DNA of 64,000 bases from Elusimicrobiota bacterium (GCA_016182905.1 JACPFR010000019.1:1-64000), one strand, 5' to 3'; shown: positions 1-7,716, counted from the stretch's first letter. A program made the numbers and translations. Notes: a model not told the origin generated them from the letters alone.

Positions 1-708
1 GGCCTATGGGCCGCGCGGCGGCGCGCCGCGCTGCGCGCCCCGGCCACGGCGGCCGCGGCCGCCGCGCTCCTGGCCTGCGCGGGGCTGACCGCGCGCGCTT
101 CCTCTTATTGGAGCTCCACCGAGGCGCTGTGGCGCCGCGCGCTGGCCGTCGACCCGGCCTCGGTCATGGCGCGCGTGAACCTCTCCGCCTACTACCGGCG
201 CGCGAACCTCGTCGACCAGGCGCTCCGCGAGGAGCGGGCCGCCGTCGCGCTCGACCCGACCTTGGCCGTCCAGCTCAACAACCTCGGCGCCGACGCGGTG
301 GGACGCAAGGACTACGCCGAGGCCGAAAGGCTGCTCCGGGCTTCCGTCGCCGCCGACCCCGGCGTCGCGGCCGCGCATCTCAATCTCGCCTCCGCGCTGA
401 CCGGTCTCGGACGCCGGGGCGAGGCCCTGAAGCGGCTCGAGCAGGCCGCCCGCCTCGACTTCTCCGACTACAAGATCCTGAACAACCTGGGCGTGGCGCT
501 GTCCGGGGCCGGGGAGCACGGGCGGGCCGAGGCGGCCCTGCGCCGGGCGACGGAGCTCGCGCCGACGTGGCCGATCGCGTTCTACAACCACGGCAACGCG
601 CTGGCGGCCCTGGGGCGCGGGCGGGAGGCGGCCGACGCTTACACCGAGGCCGTCCGCCTGGACCCGGGCTTCGCGCTCGCGCGCCGCAAGCTCGAAGAGA
701 CGCGCTGA
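1..708 (+). CDS. C-terminal part of a TMTC-like membrane protein with TPR repeats (5' truncated)
   Basis: The frame is open from the window edge to the TGA at 706-708, so the start lies outside. The first 35 or so residues contain an Ala/Leu-rich hydrophobic stretch, then the junction YWSSTEALWRRALAVDP, then about five degenerate TPR units (for example NNLGADAVGRKDYAEAERLL and NNLGVALSGAGEHGRAEAAL). The same membrane-to-TPR junction (HWSGPVTFWSRAVALDP) ends the complete protein at 13247-14518, so I infer the same family: polytopic GT-C-like proteins with a TPR tail, possibly protein O-glycosylation enzymes. The TPR tail is much longer here. Substrate and partner cannot be told from this fragment. 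Confidence 0.75.
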   Translation, partial: GLWAARRRAALRAPATAAAAAALLACAGLTARASSYWSSTEALWRRALAVDPASVMARVNLSAYYRRANLVDQALREERAAVALDPTLAVQLNNLGADAVGRKDYAEAERLLRASVAADPGVAAAHLNLASALTGLGRRGEALKRLEQAARLDFSDYKILNNLGVALSGAGEHGRAEAALRRATELAPTWPIAFYNHGNALAALGRGREAADAYTEAVRLDPGFALARRKLEETR

Positions 709-771
709 AGAGGCGTCATAGCTCGGCCGGGCGCGGCCTCGAGGCGGGCCTCCCCCGACGAGCCCCCGGGA

Positions 772-803
772 CTTATCCACAGGATATCCACCCTGTGGAT
801 AAG
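772..803. repeat. Inverted pair of perfect DnaA-box sequences
   Basis: CTTATCCACAGG (772-783) and CCTGTGGATAAG (792-803) form a perfect 12-bp inverted repeat with an 8-base spacer. Each arm contains the consensus DnaA box TTATCCACA. AT-rich DNA follows (804-880). There is no T-run, so it is not an obvious terminator. A DnaA-binding or titration site, or a regulatory site for the downstream subtilase, is possible; dnaA and dnaN are not nearby in this window. Confidence 0.6.
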
Positions 804-816
804 GTTACCCTAAAGA

Positions 817-832
817 CCTATATCAATATAGG
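817..832. promoter_or_regulatory. Short perfect palindrome upstream of the subtilase gene
   Basis: CCTATAT and ATATAGG flank a 2-base centre, making a compact operator-like palindrome inside the AT-rich 200-base intergenic region before the gene at 913. A regulator cannot be named. Confidence 0.35.
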
Positions 833-912
833 ACTTGCGGCCTAGAAATATGTTATATGGTTTTTGGTCGGGCGCCGCGAGGGGTCGCGGCGAGAACGTT
901 ACGGAGGTGTAT

Positions 913-2139
913 ATGGTTCGAGGCTTCAAACTGGCGGGACTCCTGGTCCTGTCGCTCCTGGGTCTTTCCTCATCCGCGTTCGCGGGCGAGCGCCGCATCG
1001 TCGTCTTCCAGCCGGGCACGAGCCCGGCTCAGCGCGTGGCGCTGGCCAAGGCCGCCGGCGGCACGGTCGTGCGCGAGCTGCGGCTGATCAACGCCGTCGT
1101 CATCGAGCACCCGACGCAGGTGAGCATCGCGGAGAGCAAGCTGCGCGCGCTGGCGGAGGTCAAGCGCGTGGACTTGGACCCGAGGATCGACTGGCTCAAG
1201 ATGGCCGACGCCCGCGGCGTCGACTTCGCCGTCCCGAGCGCGGCCGGCATCCTCAAGGGCATCGAGGGGCTCAAGGCCGTGAAGCAGCAGGCCGAGGAGC
1301 CGGCGCCGACCGCTCCCGGCGCGCAGGAGACGCCGTGGGGCATCGCCCGCGTCAAGGCGCCCGCCGCCTGGGGCACGACCCGGGGCAAGGGCGTCAAGGT
1401 GGTCGTCATCGACACCGGCGTCGACATGACGCACCCGGAGCTCTCGGGCATCCTCAAGGGCGGCTGGAACGCGATCTCGACCGCGGCGACCTTCAACGAC
1501 GACAACGGCCACGGCTCGCACGTCTCCGGCACGATCGCCGCGAAGGACGACTCGGCGGGCGTCGTCGGCGTGGCGCCGCAGGTCGACCTGTACGGCGTGA
1601 AGGTCCTCGATGAGAACGGCTCCGGGACCTTCGACGACGTCATCGCCGGCATGCTGTGGGCCGTCGAGAACAAGATGGAGGTCGCCAACATGAGTCTCGG
1701 GGCGAACTCGGGCAACCAGGCCCTCGCCGACGCCGTCGAGGCGATGCGCAAGGGCGGCGTGATCCTGATCGCGGCGGCCGGCAACTCCGGGGGCTCGGTG
1801 GGTTATCCCGCCGCGTATCCGGGCGCGATCGCGGTCGCGGCCTCGGACTCGAAGGACAAGCTCGCCTCGTTCTCGAGCCGCGGCCCATCGGTCGCGGTCA
1901 TCGCCCCCGGCGTCAACGTCAAGTCCACGTACATGGGCGGGGACTACGACACGCTGTCGGGCACCTCGATGGCCACGCCGCACGTGGCCGGCCTGACGGC
2001 GCTGTACGTCGCGACCCACAAGGGAGCGACGCCGGAGCAGGCGCGCGCGGCCCTGGCGGCCGCGTCGGTCAAGCTTCCGGGAGTGCCGGACATCGGCCAG
2101 GGCGCCGGCTTGCCCACGGCCGACAAGCTCGTCCGCTGA
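913..2139 (+). CDS. Secreted subtilisin-like serine protease (peptidase S8)
   Basis: A 408-residue extracellular or periplasmic endopeptidase. I chose the ATG at 913 because GGAGGT lies 5 bases upstream and the product then begins with a clean signal peptide (MVRGFKLAGLLVLSLLGL, cleavage near AFA|GE). An I9-like inhibitory prodomain covers about residues 23-100. The catalytic triad is complete: Asp167 in VVVIDTGVD, His200 in NGHGSHVSGT and Ser352 in SGTSMATPH. Length and domain order match the common prodomain-S8 form, with no C-terminal sorting domain. It stands alone between an AT-rich regulatory region and a strong terminator, so it is probably monocistronic. Substrates are unknown. Confidence 0.95.
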   Translation: MVRGFKLAGLLVLSLLGLSSSAFAGERRIVVFQPGTSPAQRVALAKAAGGTVVRELRLINAVVIEHPTQVSIAESKLRALAEVKRVDLDPRIDWLKMADARGVDFAVPSAAGILKGIEGLKAVKQQAEEPAPTAPGAQETPWGIARVKAPAAWGTTRGKGVKVVVIDTGVDMTHPELSGILKGGWNAISTAATFNDDNGHGSHVSGTIAAKDDSAGVVGVAPQVDLYGVKVLDENGSGTFDDVIAGMLWAVENKMEVANMSLGANSGNQALADAVEAMRKGGVILIAAAGNSGGSVGYPAAYPGAIAVAASDSKDKLASFSSRGPSVAVIAPGVNVKSTYMGGDYDTLSGTSMATPHVAGLTALYVATHKGATPEQARAALAAASVKLPGVPDIGQGAGLPTADKLVR

Positions 2140-2153
2140 TCGTCCGTTCCGAG

Positions 2154-2189
2154 AAAGCCCCCTTCGCCCTCGCGGCGAAGGGGGCTTTT
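2154..2189 (+). terminator. Rho-independent terminator of the subtilase gene
   Basis: A 15-base stem (AAAGCCCCCTTCGCC pairing with GGCGAAGGGGGCTTT) with a 5-base loop is followed by TTTAATTT, 14 bases after the subtilase stop codon. Confidence 0.9.
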
Positions 2190-2196
2190 AATTTCC

Positions 2197-2202
2197 TATG
2201 AT
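2197..2202 (+). promoter_or_regulatory. Candidate -10 element of the dsbA-like gene
   Basis: TATGAT ends 10 bases before the ATG at 2213; there is no Shine-Dalgarno sequence. A very short leader is predicted. Confidence 0.4.
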
Positions 2203-2212
2203 GCCTCCAGCC

Positions 2213-2836
2213 ATGGACCGATTGACCCGCCGGATCGCCGCCGCCGCGCTCGTGCTCGCCGCCAGCGCGGGCTCCTTCTTCGTCGCGCGCGGGCGCGTCA
2301 AGCCCTACTCGCCCGCCGCGCCCGACTACCGCACCCTCGGCCCCGCCGGCGCGAAGGTGACCATCGTCGAGTTCTCCGACTTCGAGTGCCCGGCCTGCCG
2401 CGTCGCCGAGCCGCCGATGCGCGGCCTCCTGAAGCTCTACGACGGCAAGGTCCGCCTCGTCTTCAAGCATTTCCCGCTCGAGCGCATGCACAAGTTCGCC
2501 CGCCCCGCGGCGATCGCCTCCGAGTGCGCCGGCCGGCAGGGCAAGTTCTGGGAGTTCCACCACGACCTGTACGACCGCCAGTCGGAATGGCCGGCCGAGA
2601 AGTTCGAGGAGCGCATGGCCGCCTACGCGAAGAACGCGAAGCTCGACCTGGCCGCCTGGAGCGCCTGCCGCCGGGATCCCTCGGTCGACGCCGCCGTGAG
2701 CGCGGACGCCAAGGACGGCGACAACGCCTGGGTCGGCTCGACGCCGACCTTCTTCATCAACGGCAAGCGGTTCGTCGGCGCGCGGCAGCTCGCCGAGATG
2801 GGGACGCCCTGGGTCGAGAAGGAGCTGAAGAAATGA
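2213..2836 (+). CDS. DsbA-like thiol:disulfide oxidoreductase, membrane-anchored or secreted
   Basis: A 207-residue protein with an N-terminal hydrophobic segment (RIAAAALVLAASAGSFFVA) that exports or anchors it, then a thioredoxin fold with an insert of the DsbA type. The active-site CPAC is at residues 59-62 in FSDFECPACR, and the cis-Pro loop is in VGSTPTFFING. This is the DSBA-like family that oxidises or isomerises periplasmic thiols. The ATG at 2198 is also in frame, but it lies inside a -10-like hexamer, so the ATG at 2213 is preferred. The stop overlaps the start of the next gene (ATGA), so both are translated together. Confidence 0.88.
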   Translation: MDRLTRRIAAAALVLAASAGSFFVARGRVKPYSPAAPDYRTLGPAGAKVTIVEFSDFECPACRVAEPPMRGLLKLYDGKVRLVFKHFPLERMHKFARPAAIASECAGRQGKFWEFHHDLYDRQSEWPAEKFEERMAAYAKNAKLDLAAWSACRRDPSVDAAVSADAKDGDNAWVGSTPTFFINGKRFVGARQLAEMGTPWVEKELKK

Positions 2837-3315
2837 GCGTGAATATCCCCCCCGCCCTGGGCCTCGCCGCGCGCGTGATCGTCGGCGCGGTCCTCGTCTA
2901 CGCCGGCGCCGCCAAGGCGGCCGGCCCGGCCGAGGAGTTCGCGGTCGTGATCGGCTCCTACGACGTGCTCCCCCGGGACATGGTCCTCACCGCCGCGACC
3001 TTCCTGCCCTGGGTCGAGATCGTCGTCGGCTGGTCCCTGATCCTCGGCCTGAGGCTCCGCGCCGCCGCCGCCGCCGCCGGCGCCCTGTTCGCGGCCTTCC
3101 TGTTCGCGCTCCTGACGGTGAAGGCGAAAGGCATCGAGCTCCCCAACTGCGGCTGCTTCGGCGACGGGGTCCACCTGACCTTGACCCAAGGCTTGATCTT
3201 CGACACGGCGCTGGCCGGCCTGTGCTGGCTCGCGTGGAGCGCCGGTCCCTCGCGCCTGAGCCTGGACAGCTGGGCGGAAGGCGGCTATACTGGACGCGAT
3301 CATGACAAACGCTAA
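2833..3315 (+). CDS. MauE/DoxX-like redox-associated membrane protein
   Basis: A 160-residue, four-span membrane protein. It has the NCGCFGDG cysteine motif after the third hydrophobic segment, typical of MauE/DoxX-family proteins associated with disulfide metabolism. It overlaps the DsbA-like gene by four bases. I infer that the two work as a pair, with the membrane protein passing electrons from the periplasmic thioredoxin-fold protein, a job done by DsbB or VKOR elsewhere. Its last 14 bases overlap the next gene, a receiver domain with its own -10 inside this gene's 3' end. Confidence 0.8.
   Translation: MSVNIPPALGLAARVIVGAVLVYAGAAKAAGPAEEFAVVIGSYDVLPRDMVLTAATFLPWVEIVVGWSLILGLRLRAAAAAAGALFAAFLFALLTVKAKGIELPNCGCFGDGVHLTLTQGLIFDTALAGLCWLAWSAGPSRLSLDSWAEGGYTGRDHDKR
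3286..3291 (+). promoter_or_regulatory. Candidate -10 element of the receiver gene at 3302
   Basis: TATACT lies inside the end of the MauE-like gene, 10 bases before the ATG at 3302. Confidence 0.4.
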
Positions 3316-3703
3316 GAAGCGCGTCCTCGCCGTCGACGACGACGCCTCCATCTGCGAGTTCTACGACCAGGCCCTGCGCCTCGGCGGCTTCGACGTGGAG
3401 TGCGCGCCCAGCGCGGCCAAGGCCCGCGAGGCCCTGACCAAGCGCCGCCCCGACCTCATCCTCATGGACATCATGATGCCCGACCAGGACGGCATCAGCT
3501 TCACGCGCGAGCTGCGCGCCGACGCCAAGACCTCGGACATACCGATCATCGTTGTCTCGGGCCTCGCCGACGCCGGCACCCTCAACGACGCCCTCCTGTT
3601 CGGCGCGGTGGACTACCTGGTCAAGCCCGTCGAGATCGACGCGCTCAAGGCCAAGATCGAGCGCACCTTCGCCGCCCTCGAGCGCCGCAAGAAGACCCCC
3701 TAG
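3302..3703 (+). CDS. Stand-alone response-regulator receiver domain (CheY-like)
   Basis: A 133-residue single REC domain with no output domain. It has the acidic cluster VDDD (residues 11-14), the phospho-acceptor Asp56 in LILMDIMMP, Ser86 at the switch position and Lys108 in YLVKPVE. Such proteins act by protein-protein contact or phosphorelay. There is no adjacent histidine kinase. The next gene, a diguanylate cyclase, begins 114 bases downstream with its own -10, so a functional link is possible but not shown. Confidence 0.92.
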   Translation: MTNAKKRVLAVDDDASICEFYDQALRLGGFDVECAPSAAKAREALTKRRPDLILMDIMMPDQDGISFTRELRADAKTSDIPIIVVSGLADAGTLNDALLFGAVDYLVKPVEIDALKAKIERTFAALERRKKTP

Positions 3704-3805
3704 ACGGCGGGCCTTTTTTATTGGTAACTGTTGTTATTATGCCTGGGCCCTTTGACCCCCCGCCCGTCGGGACCTACGCCCCTGTCGACGGTCCGGTAAT
3801 CCGGC

Positions 3806-3811
3806 TAAATT
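3806..3811 (+). promoter_or_regulatory. -10 element, leaderless spacing, diguanylate cyclase gene
   Basis: GC-TAAATT ends exactly 6 bases before the ATG at 3818, and no Shine-Dalgarno sequence is present. Confidence 0.6.
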
Positions 3812-3817
3812 AGCGAT

Positions 3818-4786
3818 ATGCCTCCCAATCACCAGCGGACCCGCGGGCCGCTGATCGCGCTCTCGACCGACTTCATCCGCGTCAAGGAGTACTTCGAGGC
3901 CATCGTGGCCTCCTCCGGCGACCTCATCTGCACGACGGACATCACCGGCCGGATCATCTACTTCTCGCCGGGCGCCGAGGCGATGCTCGGCCTCACCGCG
4001 GAGCAGGCCGCGGGCCGCCCCGCCCACGACTTCTACACCGACGGCCGCGCCGGCGCGGAGAACCTCATGAAGCTCCTGCGCGCCAGCCCCGACGGGCGCC
4101 TGCACAACCACGAGATGCGCGTGAAGGCCTCGGGCGACCGGATCCTCCACGTCAGCATGTCCCTCTCCTTCCTGAAGGACGCCCGCGGCCGGGTGATCGG
4201 CACGCTCGGCATCGCCAAGGACATCAGCGACCGCGTCGAGCTCGAGCGCCGGCTGCGCGAGATGACCCGCACCGACGACCTGACCGGGCTCTACAACCAG
4301 CGCCACTTCCACGACCGCCTGCGCGAGGAGGCCGCCCGCTCCCGCCGCCAGGGAGACCCGCTCGCGATGGTCGTCTTCGACCTCGACGGCTTCAAGCAGG
4401 TCAACGACAAGCGCGGCCACCTCGAGGGCGACCGCATCCTCCAGGCCTTCGCGGGCGCCGTGACGGAGAGCGTGCGCCGCGAGGTGGACCTCTGCTTCCG
4501 CTACGGCGGCGACGAGTTCGTCCTCCTCCTCCCGGGCACGACCGCCCTCAAGGGCGCGCGCGTCGCGCGCCGCATCGTCAAGACCGCGGAGCCGCTGGCC
4601 AAGGAGGGCGTCACCGCGAGCTGGGGCGTGGCCCAGCTCCCCCCCTCGGGCGACGCCTCCGAGTTCGTCCGCGCGGCCGACTCCGCGATGTACAAGATGA
4701 AGGCCGGCAAGTCCGGCGTCCGCCGCCGCGGCACCGACCTCGCCCGCGCCTACTCCGCCGAAGGCCGCGGCTCGCGCCGCGTCTGA
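3818..4786 (+). CDS. PAS-GGDEF diguanylate cyclase
   Basis: A 322-residue cytoplasmic protein with no membrane segment. A PAS domain covers about residues 25-145 (SGDLICTTDITGRIIYFSPG) and ends in the usual IAKDISDRVELERRL linker helix. A GGDEF domain covers about 150-305, with FDLDGFKQVND and the active-site YGGDEF at 229-234. The inhibitory I-site RxxD is present at 221-224 (R-E-V-D), so product feedback by cyclic di-GMP is expected. The protein should make c-di-GMP from GTP in response to an unknown PAS ligand or redox signal. The C-terminal 20 residues are Arg-rich and look unstructured. Confidence 0.95.
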   Translation: MPPNHQRTRGPLIALSTDFIRVKEYFEAIVASSGDLICTTDITGRIIYFSPGAEAMLGLTAEQAAGRPAHDFYTDGRAGAENLMKLLRASPDGRLHNHEMRVKASGDRILHVSMSLSFLKDARGRVIGTLGIAKDISDRVELERRLREMTRTDDLTGLYNQRHFHDRLREEAARSRRQGDPLAMVVFDLDGFKQVNDKRGHLEGDRILQAFAGAVTESVRREVDLCFRYGGDEFVLLLPGTTALKGARVARRIVKTAEPLAKEGVTASWGVAQLPPSGDASEFVRAADSAMYKMKAGKSGVRRRGTDLARAYSAEGRGSRRV

Positions 4787-4801
4787 CGCCGCGATAAAGT
4801 C

Positions 4802-4807
4802 TATAAT
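4802..4807 (+). promoter_or_regulatory. -10 element, leaderless spacing, gene at 4814
   Basis: A perfect TATAAT ends 6 bases before the ATG at 4814. Confidence 0.7.
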
Positions 4808-4813
4808 GCGCGC

Positions 4814-5212
4814 ATGCGCGACTTTCGCCGGAAGCTCCTCCCCTTTTTCCTGCTCTTCCTCGCCGCCTTCACCGCGTTCAAAGCGCTCTCGATCCTGCTG
4901 TGGAGGGAGCAGACGACCGCGCAGGTGGTGAACTTCGACCTCCAGCGATACCGGACGAGCTGGGGCCCCGGGATCAACGGCCCCTGGATCACGTTCACCT
5001 ATTCGGCCGGCGGCAAGACCTTCACCGACACGGCGCTCACCGTCTCGCGGTTCAAGACCGGCCCCATCACGCTGGACTACTGCCGCTGGAAGCCCGACTG
5101 GAACAGCCCCTCCGGGGAGGAGTGGTTCGATCTGTTCGGGGTCGCCTGCCTGCTCCTCGCCGCGCTCGTGACCTGGCCTTCGCCGCGTCCGTACCCGAAG
5201 CTCGAAGGATAG
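4814..5212 (+). CDS. DUF3592-like small membrane protein
   Basis: A 132-residue protein with an N-terminal membrane segment (LLPFFLLFLAAFTAFKALSILL), a compact central domain (ITFTYSAGGKTFTDTALTVSRFKTG) and a second hydrophobic segment near the C terminus (FDLFGVACLLLAALVTW). The layout and the pattern 'F.Y...G..F....' resemble DUF3592, whose function is unknown. It ends 5 bases before the convergent lipoprotein gene. I do not assign a role. Confidence 0.7.
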   Translation: MRDFRRKLLPFFLLFLAAFTAFKALSILLWREQTTAQVVNFDLQRYRTSWGPGINGPWITFTYSAGGKTFTDTALTVSRFKTGPITLDYCRWKPDWNSPSGEEWFDLFGVACLLLAALVTWPSPRPYPKLEG

Positions 5213-5217
5213 CCGGG

Positions 5218-6063
5218 CTAGCGCGCCGCCGGGCTCAGCAGGATGCGCCGGGGCTTCGAGAACGGGTGATGGAAGCCGAGCAGGTCCACCAGCCCGTAGC
5301 GGAGCCAGTAGCGGCCGGACTTGACCTCCATCGTCAGCAGGTCCTTGCGCAGGTCGATGTCGGCCATGAACGGGTACTCCTTGTCGAAAAGGATCCCGCC
5401 GAACGAGGGGCTCGAGGAGACCTGGACGTGGTAGGAGCCCAGTTCCTCCGGGTCGACCACGACGCTGTCCGGCACCGCGTCGTCGAGCGCCGCGGTCCGC
5501 TGCGGCGGGAACGCCGCCGGCTCGGCCGAGACGTCGATCTCGGAGTCCGCGTCGGCGGCCGCGGCGTCGCCCAGAGGCTGGTCGCCGATGCGCAGCGGCG
5601 TCAGCACCTTCTTGAGCGGAGCGGGCGAGGCGTAGCGCTGAGGCCGCTCCGTCGGCAGGGGCGTGAGCTCGTCGGGCCGCCGGACCTCGGGCTCGCCCTG
5701 GACGCCGCCCGCGCCCGGGCGCGGCCCGGCCGGGCCGGGCGGCCGCCCGGCGGACGCCTCCTGGCCCAGGGCCTCGCCGCCGGCGGGCCCGGCCGGTGAT
5801 TCGGGCGCGCGCGGCGGGGGCGGCGCCGCCTTCATCTTGTCGCGGGACGCGTCCGCGGCGGGGGCGCGGGGGACGGCGACGGGCTCGACGGGAGGGTCAC
5901 GGCCCTCGACGGGCGGCAGCGGCGACTTGCGTCCGACGAGCGCCACGGGGGGCTCCGACAAGCCGCCCCGCTCCTCGGAGACGATCACCGCCTTCGTCCG
6001 GCCGCACCCGGCGGCGAGACAGACCACGGCCATGAGGGCGCCGGCTCGGCCCGCGCGTGTCAC
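5218..6063 (-). CDS. Proline-rich lipoprotein with a C-terminal fibronectin-like domain, function unknown
   Basis: A 281-residue protein. The signal peptide ends in a lipobox (VVCLAAGC, Cys20). Residues 40-190 are low-complexity Pro/Ala/Gly and probably form a flexible spacer. The last 70 residues (YHVQVSSSPSFGGILFDKEY ... GRYWLRYGLVDLLGFHHPFSKPR) resemble the Fn3-like module found after FecR domains in envelope proteins. The GTG start at 6063 is supported by a -10-like TACACT ending 6 bases upstream. No partner gene is adjacent; the downstream neighbour is convergent. Confidence 0.75.
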   Translation of the reverse strand: MTRAGRAGALMAVVCLAAGCGRTKAVIVSEERGGLSEPPVALVGRKSPLPPVEGRDPPVEPVAVPRAPAADASRDKMKAAPPPPRAPESPAGPAGGEALGQEASAGRPPGPAGPRPGAGGVQGEPEVRRPDELTPLPTERPQRYASPAPLKKVLTPLRIGDQPLGDAAAADADSEIDVSAEPAAFPPQRTAALDDAVPDSVVVDPEELGSYHVQVSSSPSFGGILFDKEYPFMADIDLRKDLLTMEVKSGRYWLRYGLVDLLGFHHPFSKPRRILLSPAAR

Positions 6064-6069
6064 TTCCTT

Positions 6070-6075
6070 AGTGTA
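6070..6075 (-). promoter_or_regulatory. -10 element, leaderless spacing, lipoprotein gene
   Basis: On the minus strand GC-TACACT ends 6 bases before the GTG at 6063, and supports that non-ATG start. Confidence 0.6.
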
Positions 6076-6123
6076 GCCCCGGAACGGCCGGCGTCAAGAC
6101 TCGTCTGCGCCCCGAAAATCCGC

Positions 6124-6129
6124 TATCAT
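6124..6129 (+). promoter_or_regulatory. -10 element, leaderless spacing, receiver gene at 6137
   Basis: GC-TATCAT ends 7 bases before the ATG at 6137. It contains the other in-frame ATG (6128), which argues for the later start. Confidence 0.6.
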
Positions 6130-6136
6130 GAGGTCC

Positions 6137-6517
6137 ATGGCCCGGGTCCTCATCATCGACGACGACTTCGAGATCGTCTCCATCCTGACCGAGATCCTCA
6201 AGCACGAGGGCCACGAGGTCTCCTCCGCCGGGGAGCCCGTCGAGGGCATGCAGATGGCCCGCAAGGTCAAGCCCGACCTGATCATCCTCGACTACCACAT
6301 GCCGGGCAACACAGGCTCCCACCTTTTCGAGTCCTTCCGCCGCAACAACGCCACGAAGAGCACCCCGATCCTCTTCATGAGCGGTGAGGCCGACCCCGAG
6401 CACATCATGAGCGAGGTGTCGGACTCCGCCGGGGCCCGCTTCCTGCCGAAGCCGGTCAGGCTCGAGGAATTCCGCCGCACGATCCGCGAGATGCTCGCGG
6501 GACCTAAGGAGGCCTGA
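6137..6517 (+). CDS. Stand-alone response-regulator receiver domain (CheY-like)
   Basis: A 126-residue REC domain: acidic residues IIDDD (6-10), phospho-acceptor Asp52 in LIILDYHMPG, Ser82 and Lys105 in FLPKPVR. No effector domain follows. The stop is 1 base before the gpmA start and an AAGGAGG site sits in its last codons, so the two are co-transcribed. A link between a receiver and glycolysis is not known to me and may be only positional. Confidence 0.9.
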   Translation: MARVLIIDDDFEIVSILTEILKHEGHEVSSAGEPVEGMQMARKVKPDLIILDYHMPGNTGSHLFESFRRNNATKSTPILFMSGEADPEHIMSEVSDSAGARFLPKPVRLEEFRRTIREMLAGPKEA

Positions 6518-6518
6518 C

Positions 6519-7133
6519 ATGGGCAAACTCGTTCTCGTCCGCCACGGACAGTCTCAGTGGAACCTGGAGAACCGCTTCACCGGCTGGGTGGACGTTCCGA
6601 TCACCGCGCTCGGGGAGAACGAGGCGCGCCGCGCCGGCCAGGAGCTCAAGGGCATCAAGTTCGACGTCGCCTTCACCTCGGAGCTCAAGCGCGCCCAGCA
6701 GACCTTGGGCATCATCTTGGAGGAGATCGGCCAGCAGGACCTCCCGGTCAAGAAGGACAAGGCGCTCAACGAGCGGCATTACGGCGACCTCCAGGGCCTC
6801 GACAAGGCCGAGACGGCGAAGAAGTACGGCGACGCGCAGGTCCACATCTGGCGGCGGTCGTTCGACGTGCAGCCGCCGAACGGCGAGAGCCTCAAGGACA
6901 CGGCCGCGCGGACCTTGCCCTACTTCGACGCCCACATCCTCCCCGAGGTGAAGGCCGGCAAGAACGTCCTGGTCTCGGCGCACGGGAACTCCCTGCGCGC
7001 CATCCTGATGGAGCTCGAGAAGCTGACGCCCGAGCAGATCATGCAGGTCAACATCGGCACCTGCCTGCCCATCTACTACGACATCGGCCCCAAGGGCGAG
7101 GTGCTCAAGAAGACCGCCTCGACCGCGTCCTGA
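6519..7133 (+). CDS. gpmA: 2,3-bisphosphoglycerate-dependent phosphoglycerate mutase
   Basis: A 204-residue cytoplasmic glycolytic enzyme interconverting 3- and 2-phosphoglycerate. It has the phosphohistidine motif LVRHGQSQWN (His9), the NERHYGDLQG block (Glu85) and the second histidine in SAHGNSLRA (His155). NRFTGWVDVPIT is characteristic of the dPGM branch rather than general phosphatases. At 204 residues it lacks the C-terminal extension of the roughly 250-residue E. coli enzyme, as in other short bacterial forms. The start has a strong AAGGAGG site overlapping the upstream receiver gene. Confidence 0.95.
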   Translation: MGKLVLVRHGQSQWNLENRFTGWVDVPITALGENEARRAGQELKGIKFDVAFTSELKRAQQTLGIILEEIGQQDLPVKKDKALNERHYGDLQGLDKAETAKKYGDAQVHIWRRSFDVQPPNGESLKDTAARTLPYFDAHILPEVKAGKNVLVSAHGNSLRAILMELEKLTPEQIMQVNIGTCLPIYYDIGPKGEVLKKTASTAS

Positions 7134-7155
7134 GCGAGCCCCATTTCGTTTGTTG

Positions 7156-7161
7156 TATGAT
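7156..7161 (+). promoter_or_regulatory. -10 element, leaderless spacing, pal operon
   Basis: TATGAT ends 6 bases before the ATG at 7168, the lipoprotein start of pal. Confidence 0.6.
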
Positions 7162-7167
7162 AGGCCC

Positions 7168-7716
7168 ATGAAGAAACTACTCTCTTTCGCGCTCGCCGCG
7201 GCCTTCCTCGCCGCGTGCACCTCCCCCGCCAAGAAGACGGCCGCGGGCAAGAACGGGAAGGCCGGCGCCGCCGCCGCCGGCGAAAGCACCGAGGCCGCCC
7301 CTCTTCCGCCGGGCGCCGAGGTCGTCGAGGCCAGCCTGCGCGGCTCCGGCTTCGAGGCCGACGCGGACATCAAGACCGTCCGCTTCGACTACGACAGCGC
7401 CCAGCTCTCGGGAGAGACGCTCGACATCCTCAAGGCCAACGCCGCCGTCATGAAGGAGCGCAAGGGGACCGAGTTCCTCGTCGCCGGGCACTGCGACGAC
7501 CGCGGCACCGTGGCCTATAACCTGGCCCTCGGCCAGAAGCGCGCCAAGGAGGTCCGGGACTACTACATCCGCCTCGGCGTCGACGGCCGCAAGATCGCGA
7601 CGATCTCCTTCGGCAAGGAGCAGGGCGAATGCTCCGAGCAGACCGAGGAGTGCTGGTCGAAGAACCGCCGCGCCGTCACCGGCGTGCGCGCCAAGGCCGG
7701 CGCGTCGGCGCAGTGA
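7168..7716 (+). CDS. pal: Peptidoglycan-associated lipoprotein Pal (OmpA-like)
   Basis: A 182-residue outer-membrane lipoprotein with signal peptide and lipobox LAAC (MKKLLSFALAAAFLAAC), a 40-residue spacer, and an OmpA-like peptidoglycan-binding domain (about 65-175): VRFDYDSAQLSGETLDIL, AGHCDDRGTVAYNLALGQKRA and SFGKEQGECSEQTEECWSKN. The Asp and Arg of the diaminopimelate-binding motif are present (CDDRGT). It tethers the outer membrane to peptidoglycan together with TolB. It is the first gene of pal-cpoB-tolB and overlaps cpoB by GTGA. The ATG at 7168 is chosen over an in-frame upstream ATG (7150) because it begins the signal peptide. Confidence 0.95.
   Translation: MKKLLSFALAAAFLAACTSPAKKTAAGKNGKAGAAAAGESTEAAPLPPGAEVVEASLRGSGFEADADIKTVRFDYDSAQLSGETLDILKANAAVMKERKGTEFLVAGHCDDRGTVAYNLALGQKRAKEVRDYYIRLGVDGRKIATISFGKEQGECSEQTEECWSKNRRAVTGVRAKAGASAQ

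Noticed and set aside
772-880. Chromosomal replication origin
   Set aside because: Only two DnaA boxes are present, with no 13-mer repeats and no dnaA, dnaN or gidA nearby; kept as a DnaA-box pair only.
3704-3817. Terminator after the receiver gene (GGCGGGCCTTTTTT)
   Set aside because: The GC run before the T-tract has no good complementary arm in the preceding bases.
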